A program made the position numbers and the translations under genes. Below, piece by piece: positions 8,722-17,558 of a DNA stretch of 64,000 nucleotides; the stretch's first letter is position 1, and every line of letters begins with the position of its first letter. The stretch spans positions 1,116,001 through 1,180,000 of the forward strand of contig OY762261.2 of NCBI GenBank assembly GCA_963665405.2, read 5' to 3'. A model generated the notes under the pieces. The model was not told the DNA's origin and did not search any database. It worked only from the letters and a program-made list of their open reading frames with translations. Origin of the DNA: G963665405 sp963665405. GTDB taxonomy: Bacteria > Chloroflexota > Dehalococcoidia > Lucifugimonadales > G963665405.

Positions 8722-8747
8722 GTTTTAACGAGTTTCAGACCGGGTGA
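8722..8747 (+). promoter_or_regulatory. Possible SigB-type promoter
   Basis: GTTTTAA at 8722-8728 and GGGTGA at 8742-8747 with a 13-base spacer resemble the general-stress sigma consensus (GTTTAA, GGGTAT). It points toward the hydrolase gene. The rest of 8553-8862 shows no gene. Weak call. Confidence 0.25.
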
Positions 8748-8862
8748 CTGTACGTGACTGAGCCCCGGTGCCGGCTGAGGCCAGCACCAATCCGAATGGG
8801 GGCTGGCATGGATGAAAAGATAAAGGCCGCCGATCCGCCTAGCTAGCCGGAGGACTCAACTG

Positions 8863-9630
8863 CTGGACCGCCGTCTGGTTTTCCTGCCTGAACGGGAGCT
8901 GACCGAGACTCCCGCCGACAGAGGAATGGACTTCGAAGACGTTCGCTTCTCCGCCGTTGACGGGGTGCGGCTCCACGGCTGGTTCATCCCAGGCGGCGAC
9001 GAGATAACGCTGCTGTGGCTGCACGGTAACGGCGGGAACATCGCCCACCGACTCGACGTCCTCTCGGCACATCACCGCCTCGGGGCGAGCATATTCATCA
9101 TCGACTATCGAGGGTACGGGATCAGCGAAGGGAGGCCCTCAGAAAAGGGAACCTACCGGGACGCCGAGGCCGCCCTCGGCTACCTCACGTCCCGCGACGA
9201 TCGAGGCGGCCGGCATGTCGTTCTGTATGGACACTCGCTGGGCTGCGCCGTCGCACTCGAGGTTGCGGCGCGGCACGAGGTGGGAGCCGTGGTTTTGGAA
9301 TCGCCTTTCACATCCGTCCACGCGATGGCCAGGAGCCGTCACCCCATCATTCCGTCGTGGCTCCCTCTCTGGCCGATCATCGAGGCTCGGTACGACAGCC
9401 TATCGAGAATCGAAAGGGTCGCCGCCCCGATAATGATCGTCCACGGAGAGCTGGACGAGACGGTGCCGTTCGAGATGGGGCGAGAGCTCTTCGCCGCCGC
9501 CAACGAGCCAAAACGGCTCCTGGCGGTCCCCGGCGCTGGACACAGCGACGTCCTCGAGGTGGGCGGCGGCTTGTATCTCGACGCCCTGAGGACGTTCTTG
9601 GACGACCACGTCGGCCGCAGGCCCTCGTAG
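8863..9630 (+). CDS. Alpha/beta hydrolase (BEM46/S33-like)
   Basis: About 255 residues. Canonical hydrolase features: the oxyanion HGNGGN motif, nucleophile elbow GHSLG, acid in GELDETVP and catalytic His in GAGHSD. The first ATG is at 8926, but the 21 codons upstream (RRLVFLPERELTETPADRG) match the usual N-terminus of this family and follow a good ribosome site, GGAGGA at 8849-8854. No ATG, GTG or TTG exists there, so translation probably starts at CTG 8863 (or CTG 8860). Substrate unknown. The neighbours are oxidoreductases and repeats. Confidence 0.75.
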   Translation: MDRRLVFLPERELTETPADRGMDFEDVRFSAVDGVRLHGWFIPGGDEITLLWLHGNGGNIAHRLDVLSAHHRLGASIFIIDYRGYGISEGRPSEKGTYRDAEAALGYLTSRDDRGGRHVVLYGHSLGCAVALEVAARHEVGAVVLESPFTSVHAMARSRHPIIPSWLPLWPIIEARYDSLSRIERVAAPIMIVHGELDETVPFEMGRELFAAANEPKRLLAVPGAGHSDVLEVGGGLYLDALRTFLDDHVGRRPS

Positions 9631-9715
9631 CCGGGTATTGACAACAGAGGACCGCGACGCTAGTGTTGGCGTCGGTTTCCATCCAGGCACCGGGTCGCAA
9701 AAGGCCGCCCATCCA

Positions 9716-10069
9716 GCAAACTGGTTGAGCCATGCAGGGCGTGCAGAGGAGCGAAGCCCCTATGCTGGGAGTCTGAGGGTGTCCCTCAGATACGCGGGGC
9801 GGTGGCTGCGAACGCGGTCTTGATACGACGGTAGCGCCTGAAACCCAGGGGTGCGGGGAGTCGAAGTCCCGCGCCCGGGACTTAGGATTGGCAAACTGGT
9901 TGAGCCATGCAGGGCGTGCAGAGGGGCGAAGCCCCTATGCCGGGAGTCTGAGGGTGTCCCTCAGATACACCTTCCCCTTTTCTAACGGTGGGGCGGTGGC
10001 TGCGAACACGATCTCGATACGGCGGTAGCGTCTCCAGGGGGCGCGGCGAGCCCCCCGCCCAGGACTTAC
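9716..10069 (+). repeat. 175-bp tandem duplication carrying family A repeats (copies 1 and 2)
   Basis: Two consecutive units begin GCAAACTGGTTGAGCCATGC at 9716 and 9891. Each contains a family A element (9741-9792 and 9916-9967) with the hairpins AGGGGCGAAGCCCCT and CTGAGGGTGTCCCTCAG, then a shared GCGGTGGCTGCGAAC segment and a CGCGCCC..GGACTTA end. The second unit runs directly into the start of the reductase gene. No gene is seen in 9631-10071. Confidence 0.85.
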
Positions 10070-10071
10070 CC

Positions 10072-11112
10072 ATGAAAGCAGTCTACATAGCAGAGCACGG
10101 TGGCCCCGAGGCCCTCACGTACGGCGACCTGCCCGAGCCGGTTCCCGGCCCCAACGACGTCAAGATAAGAGTCCGGGCCTGTAGCCTCAACCGCCTGGAC
10201 CTGTACGTCCGCGCCGGTACAAGGGGGACCCGCCTGAGCCTGGAGCAGCCCCGCGTGCTAGGCGGCGACCTGGCGGGCGACGTCGTCGAGGTCGGCTCCG
10301 AGGTCACGCGAGTCCAGCCCGGAGACCGGGTCGTCGTCAACCCCAAGCTCACGTGTCGGCAGTGTCCCCACTGCGTGGACGGCGAGGAGGAGCTGTGCGT
10401 CAGCTCCGGAATGCTGGGATCGACCGCCAACGGCGGCTACGCTGAATTCGTCACGGCCCCCGCCGTCAATGCCGTGAGACTGCCCGGCCACGTCTCGTAC
10501 GAAGAGGCCGCGGCCCTTCCCACCGTCTTCCTACCCTCCTGGACCATCCTCATCCGCAGGGCGGCATTGAAGCCGTGGGAGACCGCGCTGGTCATGTCGG
10601 CATCGAGTGGAGTCGGAAGTGCTGCGATCCAGGTGGCCAAGCGAGTCGTCGGTGCCAGGGTCATCACGACCACCAGCAGCGAGGAAAAGGCGGTCAAGGC
10701 CAGAGAGCTGGGCGCCGACGAGGTCATCAACTACAAGAACGAAGACATCGCCGAGCGCGTAAAGGAGATCACCGGTGGAAGGGGTGTCGACGTGGTCGTC
10801 GATCACGTCGGAGCCGACTTCTGGCCGGCGATATCCGCCTCCCTGGCGCCGGGAGGACGCCACGGCATCTGCGGCGTGACCAGCGGATACAAGGCCGAGC
10901 TTCAGATGGGCCTGCTGTTCCTGCGGAACCAGACCGTCTTTGGGGTCTTCATGGGCCGTAACGGAGACCTGCAACACATCGTGGACATGGCCGCGTCCGG
11001 GGCCATCAGGGGGGTCGTGGACCGGGTCTTCCCGCTGGAGCGGACCCGGGAGGCTCACGAGGTCATGGAGGAGGGCGGCTTCTTTGGCAAGCTGGTTCTG
11101 AAGATACCTTGA
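10072..11112 (+). CDS. Zinc-type alcohol dehydrogenase/quinone oxidoreductase (MDR family)
   Basis: 346 residues, NAD(P)H-dependent medium-chain reductase. A GroES-like N-domain contains the structural zinc cysteines C95, C98, C101 and C109 (CRQCPHC..C). The Rossmann domain has SASSGVGSAAIQVAK near residue 180 and VDVVVDHVG. The usual catalytic-zinc histidine (GHE motif) is replaced by GGD, so the enzyme probably lacks catalytic zinc and resembles quinone/enoyl reductases. ATG 10072 follows the duplicated repeat directly, with only a weak ribosome site (GGACTTA). The physiological substrate cannot be told from sequence. Confidence 0.85.
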   Translation: MKAVYIAEHGGPEALTYGDLPEPVPGPNDVKIRVRACSLNRLDLYVRAGTRGTRLSLEQPRVLGGDLAGDVVEVGSEVTRVQPGDRVVVNPKLTCRQCPHCVDGEEELCVSSGMLGSTANGGYAEFVTAPAVNAVRLPGHVSYEEAAALPTVFLPSWTILIRRAALKPWETALVMSASSGVGSAAIQVAKRVVGARVITTTSSEEKAVKARELGADEVINYKNEDIAERVKEITGGRGVDVVVDHVGADFWPAISASLAPGGRHGICGVTSGYKAELQMGLLFLRNQTVFGVFMGRNGDLQHIVDMAASGAIRGVVDRVFPLERTREAHEVMEEGGFFGKLVLKIP

Positions 11113-11172
11113 GGCGGGGCGGACCCGATGCACATCCTGTTCACCTCACGATGAGATGAGGAGAAGAGGGGA

Positions 11173-11240
11173 GCGCAGAGGGGCGAAGCCCCTTTGCCGG
11201 GAGTCTGAGGGTGTCCCTCAGAAAACTTCCTCTCCTTTCT
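11173..11240 (+). repeat. Family A two-hairpin repeat, copy 3
   Basis: GAGGGGCGAAGCCCCTTTGC and CTGAGGGTGTCCCTCAG, followed by a pyrimidine tract (CTCCTTTCTTCTCTT). It lies between the reductase and SDR genes, 60 bases after the reductase stop, and could act as a transcription terminator or processing site. Confidence 0.85.
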
Positions 11241-11377
11241 TCTCTTGAAGGCAGGGCGGAGCCTGTCGCCCAGACCCATCCTGCGAAATGGGGAATTCAG
11301 ACGGGCGCAGTACCGTGCCTGGACCCCAAGCACATGCTAATATCTGCGGCGCGAGCGATACTGCAGAAGGAGCCACC

Positions 11378-12139
11378 ATGGCCGACTCACTAGAGGGCAG
11401 GGTAAGCCTGATAACCGGTGCGGCGTCCGGGATCGGCCGTGCAACGGCGCTGGCCTTCGCCCGGGAGGGCGCGAAGGTGGCCGTCGCCGACATCGACCCG
11501 GAGGGCGGCGAGCAGACCGTCCACCTGATCGAGGACACGGGAGGCGAGGCCCTCTTCGTCAGCGTCGACGTTACCAAGGCCTCGGAGGTCCAGGCGATGG
11601 TGGATGCCGTCGTCGATGCCTATGGGCGCCTGGACTGCGCCTTCAACAACGCCGGAGTCGGCGGGATCGGCGTGCCTACTCATGAGCACACGACAGAGGA
11701 CTGGGATCGAACTCTTGGGATCAACCTCAAAGGGGTCTGGCTGTGCATGAAGTACGAGATCCCAAGGATGCTGGAGCACGGCCGGGGAGCCATCGTCAAC
11801 AGCGCATCGATGCTCGGAGTGATCGGCATGGCCGGTATGTCGGCGTACGTCGCCAGCAAGCACGGAGTGGTCGGGCTCACCAAGTCGGCAGCGCTCGAGT
11901 ACGCCAAAGAAGGGATAAGGGTCAACGCGCTGTGTCCCGGAGTCATCCGGACACCCATGAACGAGAAGTACTGGAACGAGTTCCCCGAGACCGAGGAGCC
12001 GCTACGCGAGGCGGAGCCTATAGGCCGATTCGGAGAGCCCGAGGAGATGGCCGAGGTGGCCCTGTGGCTGTGTTCCGATGCCGCATCCTTCGTCACCGGC
12101 CACGCGATGCTCGCCGACGGCGGCTTCGTCGCCCAGTAG
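11378..12139 (+). CDS. Short-chain dehydrogenase/reductase (SDR)
   Basis: 253 residues, classical SDR. Cofactor motif TGAASGIG (residues 14-21), AVADID at the end of beta2 (acidic, so NAD rather than NADP is likely), FNNAGV, catalytic Ser in NSASM, and YVASK with Tyr/Lys near 155-159. The C-terminal LADGGFVAQ is typical. Start ATG 11378 has AAGGAG upstream. Family A repeats flank the gene on both sides. Substrate unknown. Paired with the MDR reductase it may belong to a catabolic set, but the repeat between them argues against a tight operon. Confidence 0.88.
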   Translation: MADSLEGRVSLITGAASGIGRATALAFAREGAKVAVADIDPEGGEQTVHLIEDTGGEALFVSVDVTKASEVQAMVDAVVDAYGRLDCAFNNAGVGGIGVPTHEHTTEDWDRTLGINLKGVWLCMKYEIPRMLEHGRGAIVNSASMLGVIGMAGMSAYVASKHGVVGLTKSAALEYAKEGIRVNALCPGVIRTPMNEKYWNEFPETEEPLREAEPIGRFGEPEEMAEVALWLCSDAASFVTGHAMLADGGFVAQ

Positions 12140-12214
12140 ACCCCTAAGCCGGTCCGCCTAACGCGGATGGGTGCGCCTGGGAATCACCTCTCCTGGGTTG
12201 GCCGCGCAAGAGGT

Positions 12215-12285
12215 GTGCAGAGGGGCGAAAGCCCCTACGCCGGGAGTCTGAGGGTGTCCCTCAGAAACATCTATTCTTGTTTCCT
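12215..12285 (+). repeat. Family A two-hairpin repeat, copy 4
   Basis: GTGCAGAGGGGCGAAAGCCC and CTGAGGGTGTCCCTCAG, then a pyrimidine-rich tail (CTATTCTTGTTTCCTC). It sits between the convergent SDR and glycosylase genes, where a bidirectional terminator would be useful. Confidence 0.85.
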
Positions 12286-12318
12286 CATTGAACGGGGGTG
12301 GGGCCCGCTCACCACGGG

Positions 12319-13182
12319 TCAGCGGCCCGCAACCCCTCTCCCAATCATCCGCCGGTCGTGGAACAGGTAGTGGTTGGCGTAGCCGGCGTACGGCCCGAAG
12401 TAGTCCTGCGCCCACACGCGCATGTCCCGAGCCGATCGCGGCCCGTCCTCCATCTTCAGATACCAGTCATGGAGAGCCCGCCGTATCCAGACGTCGACCG
12501 GGAACGCATCGAGCTTCTCCAGCGAGAACATCAGCACGCAGTTGGCGACCTTGTCTCCGACCCCGGGTAGCGTGGTCAAAGCGGCGAGCGCGTCGTCGTA
12601 GGACGACTCCCGCAGGCCGAAGAGATCGACGGCGCCGTCGGCGACCGCCCGCGCGGTCTGGGCCACGTACCTTGCTCGAAACCCGAGGCCAAGCTCCCGT
12701 AGGCGCACCTCGCCCGCCTCGGCCAGCCGGTCCGGACCCGGAAACGCTCCACGGACCCTGCCGTTCGACCTGATGGGCCGGCCAAACTGGGCCGACAGAC
12801 CCTCTACAACGCCGCTTATTCGAGGGATGTTGGAGGCCGACGAGCAGATGAACGACACCAGGCATTCCCAGGGGTCCTGTCTCAGCAGGCGCATCCCCCT
12901 GTACCGCTCCACGGAGGCCCGGAGGCGCTCGTCGACGTCGATCGCGGCATATATCGCTTCTAGGTCCTCCTCCAGCCGGAAATAGCTCTGCAGCAGCGGC
13001 TCGATCCGCTCCTCGTCGTCGGGCTCCGACACGAACTCGATGCCCTCCGGCGCTCGGCGAACCCTGACCAGGTTCGAGAACACCACCCCCTCGAACCACC
13101 CATCCGACTGGCGCCAGCGGAACGTCTGGCCGCTGGCCAGCGTGCTCTGGAGGTCCAGGGGCTGGCCGGTTGCGATCAGCAT
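12319..13182 (-). CDS. ogg: 8-oxoguanine DNA glycosylase (OGG1-type, HhH-GPD)
   Basis: 287 residues. Removes 8-oxoguanine opposite C in base-excision repair. The N-terminal OGG domain has SGQTFRWRQSDG (residues 17-28). The helix-hairpin-helix-GPD region reads LTTLPGVGDKVANC, with catalytic Lys211, then AFPVDVWIRR with Asp230, both matching the human OGG1 catalytic pair. ATG 13182 shares its A with the TGA stop of the upstream helicase gene, so the two are translationally coupled in a repair operon. Confidence 0.9.
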   Translation of the reverse strand: MLIATGQPLDLQSTLASGQTFRWRQSDGWFEGVVFSNLVRVRRAPEGIEFVSEPDDEERIEPLLQSYFRLEEDLEAIYAAIDVDERLRASVERYRGMRLLRQDPWECLVSFICSSASNIPRISGVVEGLSAQFGRPIRSNGRVRGAFPGPDRLAEAGEVRLRELGLGFRARYVAQTARAVADGAVDLFGLRESSYDDALAALTTLPGVGDKVANCVLMFSLEKLDAFPVDVWIRRALHDWYLKMEDGPRSARDMRVWAQDYFGPYAGYANHYLFHDRRMIGRGVAGR

Positions 13183-16061
13183 CAGTCTGCGTTGAGCCAG
13201 CCACGGATTCTGTCCCCGAGATCGAGCATGCCGCACCGGCTCACCTCGACCGGCGGCAGCGAGTTGAGGAACGCCTTCCCGTAGCTGCGCGAAACCACGC
13301 GCCTGTCGAGGATCACGACCACACCCCTGTCGGTCTTGGTCCGGATGAGACGGCCGAACCCCTGACGGAGTCGAAGGATCGCCTGGGGCACTGCGTATTC
13401 CTTGAACGAGCTCTCGAAAAGCTCCGATCGTGCCTCGAACACCGGATCGGTTGGAACACTGAAGGGCAGCCTGGCCACGAGAAGCACACTCAGGACGTCG
13501 CCCGCGAGGTCCACCCCCTCCCAGAAGCTGGATGTTCCGAGGATGACCGAGCTCGGATTGTCGACGAATGTCCGCACCAGCCGGCCTGGTGTCCCGTCGA
13601 TTCCCTGGGCCAGAACCTGGATCCCGTGGGCCTGCAGGTTGCCGCGAACGGTCTGCGCCGTCGCCTGAAGGGACGCCTTGGACGTAAAGAGCGCCATCGT
13701 GCGGCCACCGGCGGCCAGGGCGGCGTCGGAGATCGCCTGACCGAGCGCCTCCTGGTATGCCCACGAGCTCGGCTCCGGCATGTCCTCGGGCACGCACACC
13801 AGAGCCGCCTTGGCGTAGTCGAAGGGTGACCCAACCAGCAGCTCCTTGGCGTCGACGAACCCGGTCCGGCCTCGGATGTGGTCGAAGCTCCCGCCGGTGC
13901 TCAGGGTCGCGCTCGTGAGTATGACCGACTGCTTCTGAGTGAACAGGTTCTTGTCGAGAAGAGCACCCACGTGCAGCGGGGCCGAGTGAAGGCTCATGTC
14001 CCCGGTTCTGCCCATGCGGGAGGCCCAGTAGATACCGTCCTCGCTGGGGTGAGGGATGAGCTCGGAGAGATGCCGCCGCAGCTCCGAGTTGAGATCCAGC
14101 GCGGTTCCGATCTCGAGCATCAGTCCCTCGTAGTCGATGAGACCGGACTCCTCGAGCCCGTCCAGAGAGGTCTCCAACGCGCTTAGCTGGCTCCCCAGGT
14201 AGCCGAGGGAGACGTCGACGTTCTCCCAGGCGATCTCGACGGACGACCAGGCCGGTTGACTGCGGGTGGCCTTCGTTATGCGGACATCCTGACCCGCGTC
14301 CAGGCCGCGACCGTCTTCGCCGGTGACTGCGCCCGCGATCGCCGCAAACAGCTCCGAGATGCTGGTCCGAATCGACGGCACGGCGGCCATCATGTCCGTC
14401 GCGACCTTCGTGACGCTCTCCTGCCGGCCCGACGAGGCCGACGAGCCGCGGAATGCGGCGATCGCGTCCTGAAGCAGGCCCCGGTCGCCCCCAATCGCCT
14501 GCAGCCGCTCGTCGGCCGATGCCTGGCTGAGCTGGAAACCCAGGTGACGGGTGGCCTCCGCCTCCAGGTGGTGGGCCTCGTCCACGATCAGGATGTCGTA
14601 GCTGGGAATCAGCGTTCCGCCCGCGGTGACGTCGGACATAAGGAGCGCGTGGTTCACGATCACCAGGTGCGCGGCGGCGGCCCTCTCGCGCGCGGCACGC
14701 AGGAAGCAGACGCCGTTGGCTCCGGCGCAGTCCAGGGCGCCCTGAGTCGACACCCTGTCCCATGGTGAGGAGGCGCTGCGATGCGCCAGGTTCAGCTCGG
14801 CCCTGTCGCCGGTCGAGGTCGACTCGAGCCACACCAGCACCTTCGACAGCACTCTGGCCTCATCGCCGGAGAGCGACTCGCTCGATGCCAGGTGCGACCA
14901 TCGCCTCAAGCACAGGTAGTTGGCGCGCCCCTTTAGCTGCGTGAAGCGAAAGGCTTCCACGGGAATGCCCGCCGCCGCCAGAGCCTCCAGCAGCAGGGGA
15001 ACATCTTTCTTCAGCAGCTGTTCCTGGAGGTTGATGGTGTTGGTCGACACGACCACACGCTTGTTGTTGGCTATCGCGTACATGGCCGCCGGCAGCAGAT
15101 AGGCCAGCGACTTGCCGACACCGGTCCCGGCCTCGACGATCAGCCGCTGCTCCCCGTTGATGGCCTCTGCGACCGACCGAGCCATCTCCACCTGCTCCGC
15201 CCTCTCCTCGAAGCCGGGCATCGTCCTCGACAGGGGTCCCCCGTCGGCGAGAAGCGAGGCCACCAGGTCGACGTCCATCCTGCTCAGGACCTGGTTCGCG
15301 CGGAGGCTCTTCTCACGCTGCAGGCGCTCTCTCAGGACGCGAGTGTCGAATCCGAGGACCCCTGGATGGCGGGATGTCTCGCCGTCCGGCTCTCGACGAG
15401 CACCGAGCGCCGACCCGGCACGCAGCTTATGAGCCTCAAGCTTCCCCAGGAAGTACGATAGCGTCCAGGACGAACGGGCCGCGAGCTGCTGTATCTGGGC
15501 GAGAGTGTAGACGTTCAGTTCGAGGGCCAACTCGGTCAGCCGGAGAAAGACCTCTCTGGTCACCTGCGCGTCCTCCATCGCCCTGTGCGGACGGGGGTGA
15601 GCCACACCCAGCGAGGCCGCCAGCTTGGATAGGGCGTACTCGGGTGCCTCCGGTAGCAGGACGTAGGCGAGGTCCCAGGTGTCGCCCCTGGGGTTCGGCA
15701 GCTTCAGCCCCTTGCTGGCGAGGAAGTTCAGATCGAACGCGACGTTGTGTCCAAGTATCGGGGCGGAGCCGATGAAGGCTCCCAGCTTGGGAGCCACGGC
15801 CGAGAATGGGGGGGCCCGGTCGACGTCATCCTGGGTGATGCCCGTGTAGCGCCTGATGAACTCGCTCAGGCGGCGGCCTGGGTTCACGAACGTCTCGAAC
15901 TCGTCCAGGATCCGCTCGCCTGCGAACTTGACCGCCCCAACCTCGATGATCTCGTCGCCCTCCGGCGAGAGACCGGTCGTCTCCAGGTCTATCGACACCC
16001 AGACCTCGTCCAGCGCGGAGCTGCTTTCGGTGGCCGTGGTTCCGGGATCTTCGTTCAGCAT
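13182..16061 (-). CDS. dinG: DinG-family helicase with N-terminal DEDD exonuclease
   Basis: 959 residues. Residues about 20-185 form a DnaQ-like 3'-5' exonuclease: SIDLETTG (D25, E27), GHNVAFDLNF and HRAMEDAQVT supply the DEDDh residues. The rest is an XPD/DinG superfamily 2 helicase with Walker A GTGVGKSLAYL, DEAH box IVDEAHH and the motif VI-like RLRQGFGRLIRTKTDRG. The Fe-S region keeps NYLC and CAGANGVC but shows only three clear cysteines where XPD-type enzymes use four. Such fusions occur in Firmicutes and Chloroflexi. It starts 7 bases inside the PHP gene and ends on the glycosylase start. Confidence 0.88.
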   Translation of the reverse strand: MLNEDPGTTATESSSALDEVWVSIDLETTGLSPEGDEIIEVGAVKFAGERILDEFETFVNPGRRLSEFIRRYTGITQDDVDRAPPFSAVAPKLGAFIGSAPILGHNVAFDLNFLASKGLKLPNPRGDTWDLAYVLLPEAPEYALSKLAASLGVAHPRPHRAMEDAQVTREVFLRLTELALELNVYTLAQIQQLAARSSWTLSYFLGKLEAHKLRAGSALGARREPDGETSRHPGVLGFDTRVLRERLQREKSLRANQVLSRMDVDLVASLLADGGPLSRTMPGFEERAEQVEMARSVAEAINGEQRLIVEAGTGVGKSLAYLLPAAMYAIANNKRVVVSTNTINLQEQLLKKDVPLLLEALAAAGIPVEAFRFTQLKGRANYLCLRRWSHLASSESLSGDEARVLSKVLVWLESTSTGDRAELNLAHRSASSPWDRVSTQGALDCAGANGVCFLRAARERAAAAHLVIVNHALLMSDVTAGGTLIPSYDILIVDEAHHLEAEATRHLGFQLSQASADERLQAIGGDRGLLQDAIAAFRGSSASSGRQESVTKVATDMMAAVPSIRTSISELFAAIAGAVTGEDGRGLDAGQDVRITKATRSQPAWSSVEIAWENVDVSLGYLGSQLSALETSLDGLEESGLIDYEGLMLEIGTALDLNSELRRHLSELIPHPSEDGIYWASRMGRTGDMSLHSAPLHVGALLDKNLFTQKQSVILTSATLSTGGSFDHIRGRTGFVDAKELLVGSPFDYAKAALVCVPEDMPEPSSWAYQEALGQAISDAALAAGGRTMALFTSKASLQATAQTVRGNLQAHGIQVLAQGIDGTPGRLVRTFVDNPSSVILGTSSFWEGVDLAGDVLSVLLVARLPFSVPTDPVFEARSELFESSFKEYAVPQAILRLRQGFGRLIRTKTDRGVVVILDRRVVSRSYGKAFLNSLPPVEVSRCGMLDLGDRIRGWLNAD

Positions 16062-16756
16062 GTCAGGGTCCGGAGGTTTCCGATGTTGAAATCGACGGCA
16101 GGCTTGAAGGCCCTGGCCTTTATGGCCTCGATCAGGTCCTCCTCGGAATCTATCTCGTTGTCGAACACTGTCACGGCCTTGCCCAGACCCTGGACAGAAT
16201 GGGCGTCGCTGCCTCCGGTGCCCCGGAATTCCAGCTCCGACGCCACCTCGAGGGCGAACTGGCTCTCGCGCTCGGTGTTCGCGCCGTTGGCCACCTCGAT
16301 CTCGTCCACGAGGTCGAAAAGAGGATGCCGGGCCGCTTCCCTGGCGCTCAGCCCGCCGCCGTTGCGGTCTCCGAAGAGCAGGTTGCGGCTCCAGGGCGTC
16401 GGTGGGTCGAACAGGTGCCGGAACGGATGGGCCGCGATCATGACCCCGTTCGCCTCGGTCACGGCCTTTCTGAGGTCACCAAGTCTGTGGATACCGGCGA
16501 CGTGAGAGCGGAGCCCGAAGACGATGACGTGGCCCGCGTCGGTGTCGACCTCGAGCCCTCGGAGGAACCTGACACCCGCATCCTCGAAGGCCCGGTCGAA
16601 CTCCTGCTCATCCCATCCGCCGCTGTGCTCGGTGAGACACACCCCGTCGAGCCCGATCCTGGCCGCCTCATCGACGAGGTCGCCGGGCATCAAGCTGCTA
16701 TCGCTACTGCCTCTAACGGTGTGCACATGGAGATCGAAAACGGGCACTGGGTCCAC
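16055..16756 (-). CDS. PHP-domain metal-dependent phosphoesterase
   Basis: 233 residues. PHP motifs in order: FDLHVHT, CLTEHSGG, a central GLEVDTD, IAAHPFRH and the C-terminal GGSDAHS. These are the histidines and acids that hold a trinuclear metal site. A stand-alone PHP protein of this size usually hydrolyses small phosphate esters or short nucleic acids. The 7-base overlap with the DinG-type gene downstream puts it first in a three-gene repair-like operon, so a nuclease role is possible but unproven. Confidence 0.82.
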   Translation of the reverse strand: MDPVPVFDLHVHTVRGSSDSSLMPGDLVDEAARIGLDGVCLTEHSGGWDEQEFDRAFEDAGVRFLRGLEVDTDAGHVIVFGLRSHVAGIHRLGDLRKAVTEANGVMIAAHPFRHLFDPPTPWSRNLLFGDRNGGGLSAREAARHPLFDLVDEIEVANGANTERESQFALEVASELEFRGTGGSDAHSVQGLGKAVTVFDNEIDSEEDLIEAIKARAFKPAVDFNIGNLRTLTC

Positions 16757-16853
16757 AGAGGAAGAATTCGGGTGCCACCAATTCTATTCCCAGCGACCCA
16801 CCCGGTCAACGGGGAGCGCGGAGTGAGCTCGCCCCTGTGCCGGGCTACCCATT

Positions 16854-16883
16854 GTCATTCTGAGCAGCGCGAAGAATCTGGGG
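16854..16883 (+). repeat. Family C repeat, copy 1 (partial)
   Basis: GTCATTCTGAGC, then GCGAAGAATCT. The same head occurs at 25969 and, inverted, near 49749. No matching right end is clear here. Confidence 0.6.
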
Positions 16884-17010
16884 CGGAGGTGGCCACCCTA
16901 GTAAGGTCCCAGGAGCTTGACGCCTTGGTGTGGTCCGGGAATCCGCCCTTCGCTTGCCGAAGGGGCGTCCCTCAGAAACAACTCGAGGGTGCGGGTCGCG
17001 GAGCGTCTTG

Positions 17011-17115
17011 AGGATTCCAAAGGGGGCTCGCCCCCTTTGCGGGGTCTGGGGTGCCCCAACTCCTGGGTGGGTGGGCGGGAAAGAGAAGCACCCCAAAGGC
17101 GTGGGGCCCACTCCA
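17011..17115 (+). repeat. Family B two-hairpin repeat, copy 2
   Basis: AAAGGGGGCTCGCCCCCTTT, then GGGGTCTGGGGTGCCCCAAC and GGGTGGGTGGGCGGGAAAGAG, ending near GCACCCCAAAGGCG. A degenerate family A tail (CGAAGGGGCGTCCCTCAGAA) lies just upstream at about 16958-16977. The 388-base gap 16757-17144 holds no gene. Confidence 0.8.
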
Positions 17116-17144
17116 TACTCCGCGGGGACCGCCGACAGGCCCCC

Positions 17145-17558
17145 CTAGGTGGCGATAAACGGCAGCAGCCACCCAAAGATTCCCATGAAGGCCACCGCCA
17201 GCATCGAAACCCCTAACGCGACCCGCCGCATAAGGACGACGACCGGCGCGACCAGCATCATGGTGCCGATGACGAGTACGACTGTATAGAACCAGTTCGG
17301 GCTTCCCAGCCCGCCGCCAGGCGCCCGCTCGACACTTGCCAGGAAAAGCAGACCCAGCACGGCGCCCACCCCGCCCCACACCGGGTAGGCAAGAACGACC
17401 GTGGGCATCACCAGCGCCATGGGTCGTCTCGTGGCGAGGAGGGCCTGGAGCCGCGGCGGAGGGTCCTTGACCGCCGCAACCAACATGACGGCCGCGACGC
17501 TTATGAACAGCGAGGCCATCAGCAAGCCGCTTGCTGCCCCCGCGACGAGGGCGCTCAT
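17145..17558 (-). CDS. Integral membrane protein, unknown function
   Basis: 137 residues with four strongly hydrophobic stretches near residues 5-30, 47-75, 86-108 and 112-135, so a small four-helix inner-membrane protein with a short basic loop (PPPRLQALLATRRP). No catalytic motif. Its start overlaps the ispE stop by 4 bases, so it is cotranscribed with ispE and rsmA. I do not recognise the family. Confidence 0.7.
   Translation of the reverse strand: MSALVAGAASGLLMASLFISVAAVMLVAAVKDPPPRLQALLATRRPMALVMPTVVLAYPVWGGVGAVLGLLFLASVERAPGGGLGSPNWFYTVVLVIGTMMLVAPVVVLMRRVALGVSMLAVAFMGIFGWLLPFIAT

Noticed and set aside
12319..14832. One 837-codon frame joining the glycosylase to upstream sequence
   Set aside because: Only the part from ATG 13182 matches OGG1. 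The upstream part is a shadow of the DinG-type gene in another frame.
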